NCBI RefSeq assembly: GCF_900167975.1
Contig: NZ_FUZU01000004.1
Coordinates: 372,001 to 436,000 of the forward strand
DNA from: Ohtaekwangia koreensis
GTDB taxonomy: Bacteria; Bacteroidota; Bacteroidia; Cytophagales; Cyclobacteriaceae
Direction of reading: 5' to 3'
Length of the DNA stretch: 64,000 bases
Under the pieces are notes generated by a model that saw nothing but the letters and a program-made list of their open reading frames with translations, was not told the DNA's origin and made no database searches. The position numbers and the translations under genes are program-made. Below are positions 40,401 through 46,805 of this stretch, piece by piece (the stretch's first letter is position 1; each line of letters begins with the position of its first letter).

Positions 40401-41119
40401 ACTGTTCGTAAGCCCAGCAAGAAAAAGTAAAGAATGATAAATCCCACTTCCGGATACTTTATCCGTCTTGCTTCACGGTATACCAGCACGATTGCCAAAA
40501 CAACAGCGATCGAAAGAAGTATCACTGCGGCCGCTGCACGCTCAGGAAAGAGTAAATGTTCGTTGAGAATATTTACTTTAAAAGGGCATGCATCTTTCAC
40601 GCAAACCGGTATACCTACCGTTGCATTTCCTTCCAGGATAAATATATTTCGGGTTGGAAAGATTCGCTTGTTCCATTCTATGCTGAGGTAGTCATTGGTA
40701 ATCGGGTACCGCTTATATAGTGGAATGACGCCTACCAGAAACTTCTGCCCCGCTATAGCCCACTTGCGTGCGAGATAATCGCTGTTACCAGACTTTAAGA
40801 GCTTGAGTATAAAGGGATCAGATACTGATGCAAACGTGGGGACAAACTTGTTGTTTGTCCAGTATACTAAAGAACCTTTATCATATAGGAAGAAAGAATA
40901 TTCAGATTGTGTTGTTGCATACATAGCGGAGTCTGTGACTCCGGCTTGAATTATAGTGGAAGCTTCTTTTTCAATCGCTTCAACTTCCCTGGCAACCCCT
41001 TCGGATAACTTTTCCGCATACAGCCGTGGTGAAGGTTGCTGATAGGAATAGTATGCCGCCAGAAGTCCGGCTACCAGGAAAAGTATACATGCTACGATGA
41101 GTTTTAACTTCGATTTCAA
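37478..41119 (-). CDS. Very large multi-pass NtrY-like sensor histidine kinase
   Basis: This 1213-residue protein has an N-terminal helix (7-24), an extracytoplasmic domain, a block of several membrane helices at roughly 190-455, a second extracytoplasmic domain (about 470-690), two more helices near 705-725 and 750-775, a third extracytoplasmic domain, a last helix near 930, then HAMP, HisKA with VAHEIKNPLTPMKL (His1008) and HATPase with NIILNAFQAARPGE, DNGKGIEPDVAERIF and GSGLGLAIAKQ. The C-terminal kinase resembles NtrY. No response regulator is nearby. The three outside domains would allow multiple inputs. A 24-base palindrome lies upstream at 41141-41164. Confidence 0.9.
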   Translation of the reverse strand: MKSKLKLIVACILFLVAGLLAAYYSYQQPSPRLYAEKLSEGVAREVEAIEKEASTIIQAGVTDSAMYATTQSEYSFFLYDKGSLVYWTNNKFVPTFASVSDPFILKLLKSGNSDYLARKWAIAGQKFLVGVIPLYKRYPITNDYLSIEWNKRIFPTRNIFILEGNATVGIPVCVKDACPFKVNILNEHLLFPERAAAAVILLSIAVVLAIVLVYREARRIKYPEVGFIILYFFLLGLRTVMVGFNFPAAFVSSDLFNPQIFASSTLNASLADLVLNEAAVLLLCFYIFRHYIHGKGLLRLVHHKVWSWPISFLFAACILFAALFPFVVIQTLANNSVIVLDIAQSLKVDILRIVALIAVVMAGICSFLFSHAFIRLLVAGGSYVKIIVSFLLATVLFVVINEFTGQEYISSLVMVVLYCIVVYALKLYRSLKRLSFATFAYLFVALFFMAANGAYTLQYFAHKKKIENQFRFASNFLIDRDDFGEYLLSETASNVSQDIFIQKRITSIFLSYDAIRQKIRQVFLPAYFNKYDVDIFLFNAAGQPLDDLTSTTFSGLIARYDQEAYRTQYDNVYFINSPEEEVAQQYLVRVPIRKQGTISGHVVLQLSLKKIIPENVYPELLVDNRFKQFFREQDISYAVFSSDKVLYSSGDFNYDQLFSISLFGNPEIHTSGIAFSGYDHIAVEDENGRIAVVSSQRSSLTSKLSGFSFLMVTGLMIILVLIVVQGAVNYIRGDKLYFTARIQLLLNLSFFLPLIIVSVITLQLISRSSQNQLNEEYLRKARTIGEQISGRLSDVSEAGADYVNSFFEGQVNSLAKLDNLDINIYSPKGLLIATSQPMIEENELLSDYISSSALQRIKKGQHRFIDTEQVGKLQYFVAYTVLKSPVSGNAIGILGIPFFRSGASLERVQINIFTNILNIFALIFIALVVLAYFVSKWLTFPLEFITQSLRRTSLTKTNQPLVWKADDEIGLMVKEYNQMLYNLGESKAELEQTQRERTWREVAQQVAHEIKNPLTPMKLTLQQLERNIQSGTNATEKTAKAVSSLLTQVDTLNDIASSFSAFAKMPEPVIQPVELVSLLKRIVDLHSHSGEIILKNPIKELYVLGDEQLLGRTFSNIILNAFQAARPGEAAVVHIAVQKKDNAALISFQDNGKGIEPDVAERIFYPHFTTKKSGSGLGLAIAKQAIEQMKGRIWFETQVGKGTTFFIEILIKG

Positions 41120-41140
41120 AGTGCAATCTGCCTAAGGGTG

Positions 41141-41164
41141 ATGATCGTTAAAGTTAACGATCAT
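41141..41164. promoter_or_regulatory. Near-perfect palindrome upstream of the large kinase gene
   Basis: ATGATCGTTAA and TTAACGATCAT (11-bp arms) flank AG. It lies 22 bases upstream of the kinase ATG and 41 bases after the DUF983 stop, on the path between two same-strand genes. No T-run follows, so an operator is favoured over a terminator; it contains the TTAACGAT core that recurs in the act leaders. Confidence 0.45.
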
Positions 41165-41204
41165 TCCGCGTTAATCGCTATAGCACCACAAAAATCTGTC
41201 CAGT

Positions 41205-41582
41205 CTACTTTTCATCCAGAGGCTTAATCCCCCCGAAAAAGTATAGATATAAAATGCGTGAGTATCTGTAATTCACAGGAATGAGAAGCACCATTAACGC
41301 AATGAATGTACCTATATGGAACCACTCGGAACTGTGGGAGAAGAAAAGATAGAAGATGATGCTCATAGCTACTAACGCGGCTACCGTAAATCCGTAGCTC
41401 ACATACATAGCGCCTTGATAAAATCCAGGTTCAGGTTCCAGCCTCACGTCACAGTGTGGGCAGCGTTCGTTCATCACAGTAAACTTGGAAAGATTACTGG
41501 CGGGGTATTTAAATATAGGTCCTTTGCGACAGCGCGGACACTTACCTTGAAGCAGCGCTTTCAGATAACTCGGTGCGGGCAT
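41205..41582 (-). CDS. DUF983 membrane protein
   Basis: The start is ATG 41582 (MPAPSYLKALLQGKCPRCRKG), 125 residues. The DUF983 pattern is clear: GKCPRCRKGPIF with paired cysteines, ERCPHCDVRLEPEPGFYQGAMYVSYG, then two membrane helices (TVAALVAMSIIFYLFFS and IALMVLLIPVNYRYSRILYLYFF). The CPxC pairs could bind a metal. The frame is open further upstream but that part overlaps the preceding gene and lacks similarity. It is the last gene of the respiratory cluster and overlaps the small CAMC protein gene by 41 bases. Confidence 0.88.
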   Translation of the reverse strand: MPAPSYLKALLQGKCPRCRKGPIFKYPASNLSKFTVMNERCPHCDVRLEPEPGFYQGAMYVSYGFTVAALVAMSIIFYLFFSHSSEWFHIGTFIALMVLLIPVNYRYSRILYLYFFGGIKPLDEK

Positions 41583-41802
41583 TCTTACTTGATTTATACC
41601 AGAAATAACCGAGGAGCATAACGGCCAGGTACGGCAATACCAATAGATATAGGATGCCCGTATTGATGCCGGCTGCGATGCCAGGATTTCCATTTGAATA
41701 ATTATTCTCCAATGTGGAGCGGCACATAGCACATTGTGCCAGTACATCATTTACGCTTATGAAAAGGACGAGCAAAGCTGTTGTTACAATTCTTGTCATC
41801 AT
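41542..41802 (-). CDS. Small exported CAMC membrane protein of the oxidase cluster
   Basis: This 86-residue protein has a signal peptide ending at VLAQ, then CAMCRSTLENNYSNGNPGIAAGINTGIL and a C-terminal membrane helix (LVLPYLAVMLLGYFWY). I recognise this type from Bacteroidota cytochrome oxidase regions, where it usually accompanies SCO and DUF420 genes. The mature N-terminus starting with C-x-x-C suggests a redox or metal-binding role in oxidase assembly, which is inference. It overlaps the DUF983 gene by 41 bases. Confidence 0.7.
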   Translation of the reverse strand: MMTRIVTTALLVLFISVNDVLAQCAMCRSTLENNYSNGNPGIAAGINTGILYLLVLPYLAVMLLGYFWYKSSKNARTELSESAASR

Positions 41803-41858
41803 ACTGCGTTACTGTTTAAAAATCTATTCCAAATTTATTGAAGACCTATCGATCGGTG

Positions 41859-42389
41859 TTATTGATAATAGGGACTGATCATCAGGTAGACGATCACGCC
41901 TGTCACCGCCACGTACAACCACAACGGGAATGTAAATTTAGCCAATGCTTTGTGCCGTTCAAAGTTGCCAAACCATGCGCGTGAAAATGTAAATAACACT
42001 AACGGAATGATGGCAATGGACAGCAAAATGTGTGTGATGAGGATAAAATAATAAACGTAGCGAATCATTCCTTCTCCTCTGTACACGGTTGTATCGCTGG
42101 TCATGTGATAAAGCACATACATTACCAGGAAGGCTACTGATAGCCCTATACATATTTTCATGATCGTTTCGTGAAGCTTTAGCTTCCCGTTCTTTACTGC
42201 TATTACGGCTGTAATCAACAGTACTGCAGTGATGCCATTGATGGCAGCGTAAATCGGTGGAAGGAACGAGAGGTCGTATCCCGGAACTTTAACTCCAAAC
42301 AAGATCGCTACTACTACAGGAATAAGTATAGACACCGCGATGATGAGTTTCTTATACGGTTCTTTTTGAACATCCAGAGATTGTTCCAT
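41859..42389 (-). CDS. DUF420 membrane protein (CtaM-like)
   Basis: This 176-residue protein has five membrane helices (about 15-32, 44-62, 76-94, 112-132 and 152-170) with conserved residues in LHETIMKICIGLS, VLYHMTSDT, YYFILITHILLSIAIIPLVL and RHKALAKFTFPLWLYVAVTGVIVYLM, the DUF420 pattern. The DUF420 protein CtaM/YozB of Bacillus and Staphylococcus is needed for function of an aa3-type oxidase, so this is probably an oxidase assembly factor. The histidines could bind heme. It lies 12 bases after the Sco-like gene. Confidence 0.87.
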   Translation of the reverse strand: MEQSLDVQKEPYKKLIIAVSILIPVVVAILFGVKVPGYDLSFLPPIYAAINGITAVLLITAVIAVKNGKLKLHETIMKICIGLSVAFLVMYVLYHMTSDTTVYRGEGMIRYVYYFILITHILLSIAIIPLVLFTFSRAWFGNFERHKALAKFTFPLWLYVAVTGVIVYLMISPYYQ

Positions 42390-42400
42390 ATATATGACAA

Positions 42401-42892
42401 TTAATATTTTTTAAGAATGATGGCGATTTCTGTGAGTAGCCTGTCCATTTCTTCACGATCGTTTGAGACATACTGTCCTCGTATGATTCCCTTTCTATCA
42501 ACCAGTATCACATCAAAAGGTTCCTTCAGAAAGAATATACATTTCTTCCAGGAGGAAAAATGAGGATCTGCATCTGTGATTATCTTTTGCTGGATCTTAT
42601 CTTCAGGAAATTCTTCATCAATACGCATTAGTTGCGTTGCACCCTCTTTGTCAGGCTTCCCGAAAATCACCAATACAAGGCTATCATTTCCAAACGATAA
42701 TGCGCTTGTAACACTATCCGGAACATAATACGGAATAGATACGGGTGCGCATCCTTCCTGTACATCAGGAGCGATCGTACCATATAGCGGCTCTACTGCA
42801 AATTCATTTTTACCAAAGAACTTGAGAAAAAGAAAAATACAAATCGGTAGTAAAAACGCGAGGAAGAGAAAAATTATTTTGTTGCCTTTCAT
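42401..42892 (-). CDS. Sco1-like protein lacking the copper-binding cysteines
   Basis: The start is ATG 42892 (MKGNKIIFLFLAFLLPICIF), 163 residues with an N-terminal membrane anchor. The C-terminal half matches Sco proteins in pattern (DVILVDRKGIIRGQYVSNDREEMDRLLTEI), and the gene occupies the place where Bacteroidota oxidase operons carry sco. But the CxxxC motif that binds copper is absent: the corresponding strand reads LVLVIFGKPDKEGATQLMRI, and the His that completes the copper site before the LVD motif is also missing (EPFDVILVD). Cysteines at EGCAP and KKCIF are not in CxxxC spacing. It may be a structural or redox-inactive Sco relative. Confidence 0.6.
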   Translation of the reverse strand: MKGNKIIFLFLAFLLPICIFLFLKFFGKNEFAVEPLYGTIAPDVQEGCAPVSIPYYVPDSVTSALSFGNDSLVLVIFGKPDKEGATQLMRIDEEFPEDKIQQKIITDADPHFSSWKKCIFFLKEPFDVILVDRKGIIRGQYVSNDREEMDRLLTEIAIILKKY

Positions 42893-42899
42893 ATTACTC

Positions 42900-42925
42900 G
42901 TTGATCCCACCAAGGAAGGATCAAC
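42900..42925. repeat. Inverted repeat just upstream of the Sco-like gene
   Basis: GTTGATCC and GGATCAAC (8-bp arms, 10-base loop) end 8 bases before the ATG at 42892. The position would place the hairpin at the ribosome-binding region of the transcript. Confidence 0.45.
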
Positions 42926-42951
42926 TTTTCATTTATTCAATTCTAAATGAA

Positions 42952-42979
42952 AGAGGCTTAAGTTCACACCTAAGCCTCT
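42952..42979 (-). terminator. Hairpin between subunit IV and the Sco-like gene
   Basis: AGAGGCTTA and TAAGCCTCT form a 9-bp stem around a 10-base loop. It lies 24 bases after the subunit IV stop; on the minus strand TTTCATTTAG follows. It may terminate or attenuate before the assembly-factor genes. Confidence 0.65.
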
Positions 42980-43002
42980 ATATACTATATATTTTTTACA
43001 AA

Positions 43003-43335
43003 TTATCTGACTGCAGAAATCGCCATACCTTCATATATAAATGCTACGAGCATCCATACGATAAAGATCATCGGGATCAGAATAGACCAGATCAATACTT
43101 TCACTTCGTAGCGTAAGTGCATGAATTCACCTACTATATAACCAGCTTTCACAATAGTCATGGTAATGAATATCCAAACGCGAAGGTCTTTGTATTCATG
43201 CGGAACCGTAAATGCTACAATAAATTCCAGGATCGTAATGACCAGCAATATGAGTGCAGTCATCCAAAGTTTTTTAATTTTTGCGCGATCCGGAGGCAAT
43301 ACATTTATATGTAGAGTTTCTTCAGTGTGTGCCAT
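43003..43335 (-). CDS. Cytochrome c oxidase subunit IV (caa3-type)
   Basis: This 110-residue protein has three membrane helices (about 23-43, 52-74 and 81-101) and the family pattern KLWMTALILLVITILEFIVAF, DLRVWIFITMTIVKAGYIVGEFMHLRYE and VLIWSILIPMIFIVWMLVAF. It is a small accessory subunit of the heme-copper oxidase. It follows subunit III by 32 bases on the same transcript. Confidence 0.9.
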   Translation of the reverse strand: MAHTEETLHINVLPPDRAKIKKLWMTALILLVITILEFIVAFTVPHEYKDLRVWIFITMTIVKAGYIVGEFMHLRYEVKVLIWSILIPMIFIVWMLVAFIYEGMAISAVR

Positions 43336-43367
43336 CTTTATTCTATTAACAGTTAGCGTTTCTTAAA

Positions 43368-44114
43368 TTATACTAGATAGAAGAAGGTAAATACGAATAC
43401 CCAAACCAGGTCTACAAAGTGCCAGTATAAACCGACTTTCTCTACCATTTCATAATGACCTCTTCTGTCGTACACACCCATTACTGTGTTATAGTATATG
43501 AGGAAGTTCAAACAAACTCCACTGAATACGTGAAAACCGTGGAAACCTGTTATGAAGAAGAAGAATGCGGCAAAATCAGGAGGACCGTATTGGTTATGCA
43601 CCAGGTTTGCTCCAAAGAATGTAGTTCCTTCAACAACAGCTTTACCTGCTTCACTTCCATGGATAAAGTGTGACCACTCCCACGCCTGGCAGCTTAAGAA
43701 AGCTATACCACCGAGTATAGTCCAAAGCATCCACTTCTCAACAGCAACGCGATCCATACGATGACCGGCTTCAACTGCCAACACCATCGTTACAGAACTC
43801 ATGATGAGAATGAATGTCATGATACCCACAAACACCAATGGAGCTTCAACTCCGTGTAAGAACGGAACAGCTTCAAATACTCTTTCAGGTATAGGCCAGT
43901 AGCCAGCGGAAAATTTAAATGCACTTACTGCACCTGTATATACCGGATGTGCTGAACGCACCAAACCGTATGTGATAAGAAGTGCAGAAAAAGTAAAAGC
44001 ATCTGACAGCAAAAAGAACCACATCATTAGTTTACCATAACTGGCACCCATTGGTGATGCTCCGCCATCCCAGGCGCTCCGTCCCGGAGCTGTTGCTACT
44101 GAGGTACTTGCCAT
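43368..44114 (-). CDS. coxC: Cytochrome c oxidase subunit III (first copy)
   Basis: This 248-residue protein belongs to the heme-copper oxidase subunit III family, with PMGASYGKLMMWFFLLSDAFTFSALLITY, TILGGIAFLSCQAWEWSHFI, and GFHGFHVFSGVCLNFLIYY (His-rich conserved helix) followed by EKVGLYWHFVDLVWVFVFTFFYLV, the standard C-terminus. It is one of two subunit III proteins in tandem. The leader of this gene contains a partial copy of the repeated TAACGATAA leader discussed under findings. Confidence 0.93.
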   Translation of the reverse strand: MASTSVATAPGRSAWDGGASPMGASYGKLMMWFFLLSDAFTFSALLITYGLVRSAHPVYTGAVSAFKFSAGYWPIPERVFEAVPFLHGVEAPLVFVGIMTFILIMSSVTMVLAVEAGHRMDRVAVEKWMLWTILGGIAFLSCQAWEWSHFIHGSEAGKAVVEGTTFFGANLVHNQYGPPDFAAFFFFITGFHGFHVFSGVCLNFLIYYNTVMGVYDRRGHYEMVEKVGLYWHFVDLVWVFVFTFFYLV

Positions 44115-44203
44115 TTTAATTTATCGTTATTAGTTCAGTTTCTTAATTCAATCAGCATCAAGTATACTTCATTTTATACTCTGTGCCGTAAAATGTCTAA
44201 CGT

Positions 44204-44788
44204 CTATTTATTCAATAGCAGAAAGACGAACAAATATAGCCAAAGAACATCCAAAAAATGCCAATACGTGGCACACATTTCTATTTGATTCATGTTTTTG
44301 GAATGCACTTTCAAACGGAACGCAGCCACCAGCACGATGATGAGAAAAATCACTCCACTCACCAAGTGAACTGCGTGCGCACCACTTAATACATATACAA
44401 ATGAATGCGATACAGGGCCGCCTGTAAAATGCTCTTTCAATGCCACCATTTGATCGAACGCCATAAACTGGCCGATGACAAATGCTATACCGAGTATAGT
44501 AGTGATGCTTAACGCTATCTTCAACGCTTCAAGGTTGTCTTTGCGTGCAGCGCGCACAGCCCATACCATTGTAGCACTGCTCGCCAGAATAATCCCCGTG
44601 TTTATCCAGAATAAATCTGGCACAATAATCTCCGACCAACCCATGTCACCACGCTTCACGATGTAGGCACTGGTCCAGGCACCAAAAAGCATTATCACGG
44701 TTGCTATAAAAAGCCACAGTCCGAATTTCTTCGGATTCATTGCCAGTGGACTCTTTGCTTCTTCTACTATTTTAATTTCTGGTACCAT
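44204..44788 (-). CDS. Cytochrome c oxidase subunit III-like protein (second copy)
   Basis: This 194-residue protein has five membrane helices and the subunit III pattern: KKFGLWLFIATVIMLFGAWTSAYIVKRGDMGW, SHSFVYVLSGAHAVHLVSGVIFLIIVLVAAF with the conserved histidines, and CATYWHFLDVLWLYLFVFLLL. It is shorter than the other copy and lacks the first two helices of a seven-helix type. Two adjacent subunit III genes are usual in Bacteroidota oxidase clusters. Both probably assemble with subunits I and II. Confidence 0.9.
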   Translation of the reverse strand: MVPEIKIVEEAKSPLAMNPKKFGLWLFIATVIMLFGAWTSAYIVKRGDMGWSEIIVPDLFWINTGIILASSATMVWAVRAARKDNLEALKIALSITTILGIAFVIGQFMAFDQMVALKEHFTGGPVSHSFVYVLSGAHAVHLVSGVIFLIIVLVAAFRLKVHSKNMNQIEMCATYWHFLDVLWLYLFVFLLLNK

Positions 44789-44809
44789 ACTGTTCTCCTT
44801 CCCTTCTTA

Positions 44810-45706
44810 TCAAACTTTATCTAATAAGTATGCAATCTGTACAATCGGCAAATACAAAAAAGAACCGAACATGATTTTCAAAGCAGCTTTCCTGTCACCA
44901 GACTTCATCAACGAGAATGTCTGTGCGAAGAAAAGTACTCCACAGATGGTTGCTACTATAGCCGAGTTAACACCTGTAATTCCAAATGTAGCTGGTAACA
45001 TTCCCAATGGTATCAGGCACATGGTATAGATCATGATTTGCACTGCTGTATTCAAATCCTTTTCTCCGCTTGACGGAAGTAATTTGAAACCTGCTTTTTT
45101 ATAATCTTCATCGGCAACCCAGGCAATAGCCCAGAAATGAGGAAACTGCCAGATGAATTGTATTCCAAAAATAATAAGCGCTTCGTGAGATATAGTTCCT
45201 GTTGCTGCAGTCCATCCTAAAAGCGGAGGAAGTGCTCCTGGAATTGCGCCTACAAATACAGCTATAGGCCCTACTCTTTTCAGGGGTGTATATACAAAAC
45301 TATATAACACCATAGACAGAATAGAAAGTGCTGTTGTTAGAGGATTGGTATAGATCAATAATAATCCTACACCGGATACAAAACAAATTGCAGAAACTGT
45401 GATAGCTTCATTAATAGTAACACGATCAGTAGGCAGCGGCCTGTTCATCGTGCGCGTCATTAATTTATCCAGGTCTTTTTCTATAATCTGATTAACAATT
45501 ACGGATGATGCGGAAAGTAAGAAACCTCCGATAAATACCATCGCAAGGACAAACCAGTCAACACGAGATGTTCCCAATACAAAACCAAAAGCACATGAAA
45601 AAGCTACCAGAAATGACAATCTGAATTTCAGCAATTCCCAATATGCTTTAGCCTTTGCTCCGGCAAACGCTGCACCTGTTAGTTGATGTATTTGTCCTGC
45701 TATCAT
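44810..45706 (-). CDS. ctaB: Protoheme IX farnesyltransferase (heme O synthase)
   Basis: This 298-residue UbiA-family prenyltransferase adds a farnesyl group to heme b. The metal-binding pattern VNQIIEKDLDKLMTRTMNRPLPT (N-x-x-x-D-x-x-x-D) is present, as are helices in LLGWTAATGTISHEALIIFGIQFIWQFPHFWAIAWVADEDYKKAG, the second Asp motif (DEDY). Its ATG follows directly on the stop codon of ctaA, implying co-translation. It supplies heme O for the next step by CtaA. Confidence 0.95.
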   Translation of the reverse strand: MIAGQIHQLTGAAFAGAKAKAYWELLKFRLSFLVAFSCAFGFVLGTSRVDWFVLAMVFIGGFLLSASSVIVNQIIEKDLDKLMTRTMNRPLPTDRVTINEAITVSAICFVSGVGLLLIYTNPLTTALSILSMVLYSFVYTPLKRVGPIAVFVGAIPGALPPLLGWTAATGTISHEALIIFGIQFIWQFPHFWAIAWVADEDYKKAGFKLLPSSGEKDLNTAVQIMIYTMCLIPLGMLPATFGITGVNSAIVATICGVLFFAQTFSLMKSGDRKAALKIMFGSFLYLPIVQIAYLLDKV

Positions 45707-46717
45707 TTAATTTGTTACTACTGATTCTTCTTTCCGGTTTAACTTCAGCAAGAGCAAAAACTGAGCGCCAAAAGTTGTTGTGGCAAACAGCAAATGCAAG
45801 GGCTGAAGGTATGGTGGCACACCAAAATAAGCCATGCCCGTCCCTGTTAAAATAGTGCCCAAAATTAGCATGATTAAGACAAGGAGGAAAGCTTTTGAGC
45901 CTTCAGTTTTACGCAAATTGAGTATTAATCCAACATGCAGTACCAGCACGATCCAGGAGAACGAACGATGAAGTATAAACTCAACTCCAAGATTCGCAGT
46001 CCAGATTTCACGGGACGCCCACGTTGCTACGCGATCTATAGCTTCACGCACTTGTGTACCGAGCAATGTTTGCACTAACAGCACCGCTATACAGACTAGC
46101 AACCACCAAAATCCAAGGGGTGAATTAATCATGGTTGAATAGCTACTTCGATGCCACAGATAAATCAGCATGGCAACTATCAAAAGCGCCAGGAACATAT
46201 GTACCGTCACTGTCCAGGGTGTGAGATTAGTGGAGACTACAAATGAACCGATCCACCCTTGAAACCCTACCAATATAAAAGTGAGTAATGAGATTACGGT
46301 GAGTCTTCGCTCGGTATTCCAGAACCTGACAGAAGACACAAACACGAGAAAAATTAAAAACCCAATGATGACTCCTACAATACGATTGATATACTCTATC
46401 CAGGTTTTGGTAGGATTAAAATCATTCTCCTGAAGAACAGAAGGATCCTGTAGCAACTTTTGTGCTGTATCCTCCATGCCGAGAGCATTCAGGTATTTAG
46501 CAAAGCGGATATTTTTCTTTTGGCGATATGCCGCGTAAATCTCTTTGTAATTACTAGGGAGTTCAGATACTGATTGTGGCGGTGTCCAACTTCCAAAACA
46601 TTTGGGCCAATCGGGACATCCCATACCTGAGCCAGTGCTGCGTACAATTCCCCCTACCAAAATCAAAAGGTAAACAGCAATAAGCGTTGAGATCGTAAGT
46701 CTGCGAAAAGACCGCAT
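45707..46717 (-). CDS. ctaA: Heme A synthase (COX15/CtaA)
   Basis: This 336-residue protein has about eight membrane helices and the family motifs: GGIVRSTGSGMGCPDWPKCFGSW near the N-terminus with its cysteine pair, EYINRIVGVIIGFLIFLVFVS with the conserved E and R, and the two histidine pairs (VHMFLALLIVAMLIYLWH and HRSFSWIVLVLH). It oxidises the methyl group of heme O to heme A. It is one gene in the oxidase operon, next to ctaB. Confidence 0.94.
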   Translation of the reverse strand: MRSFRRLTISTLIAVYLLILVGGIVRSTGSGMGCPDWPKCFGSWTPPQSVSELPSNYKEIYAAYRQKKNIRFAKYLNALGMEDTAQKLLQDPSVLQENDFNPTKTWIEYINRIVGVIIGFLIFLVFVSSVRFWNTERRLTVISLLTFILVGFQGWIGSFVVSTNLTPWTVTVHMFLALLIVAMLIYLWHRSSYSTMINSPLGFWWLLVCIAVLLVQTLLGTQVREAIDRVATWASREIWTANLGVEFILHRSFSWIVLVLHVGLILNLRKTEGSKAFLLVLIMLILGTILTGTGMAYFGVPPYLQPLHLLFATTTFGAQFLLLLKLNRKEESVVTN

Positions 46718-46732
46718 GTCTATAAAGTTTAA

Positions 46733-46795
46733 GGTTCCAGATTTCAGATTCAGTGTTGATTCCCAACCTTGAACCTGAAACCTGAAACCTTGAAC
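46733..46795. repeat. Imperfect inverted repeat element between ctaA and coxA
   Basis: CCTTGAACCTGAAACCTGAAACCTTGAAC is a short tandem of CCTGAAA-type units, and the left side (GGTTCCAGATTTCAGATTCAG, 46733-46753) is an imperfect inverse of it. The whole would fold into a long imperfect stem in the transcript. Similar AACCTGAAACC-type runs are, to my knowledge, found in Bacteroidota intergenic regions. Function unknown. Confidence 0.6.
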
Positions 46796-46805
46796 TGAGT
46801 TTTAA

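Noticed and set aside
41205-41750. Longer start for DUF983 at 41750
   Set aside because: The added N-terminal part overlaps the small CAMC gene in another frame and has no similarity; the ATG at 41582 begins the conserved domain.
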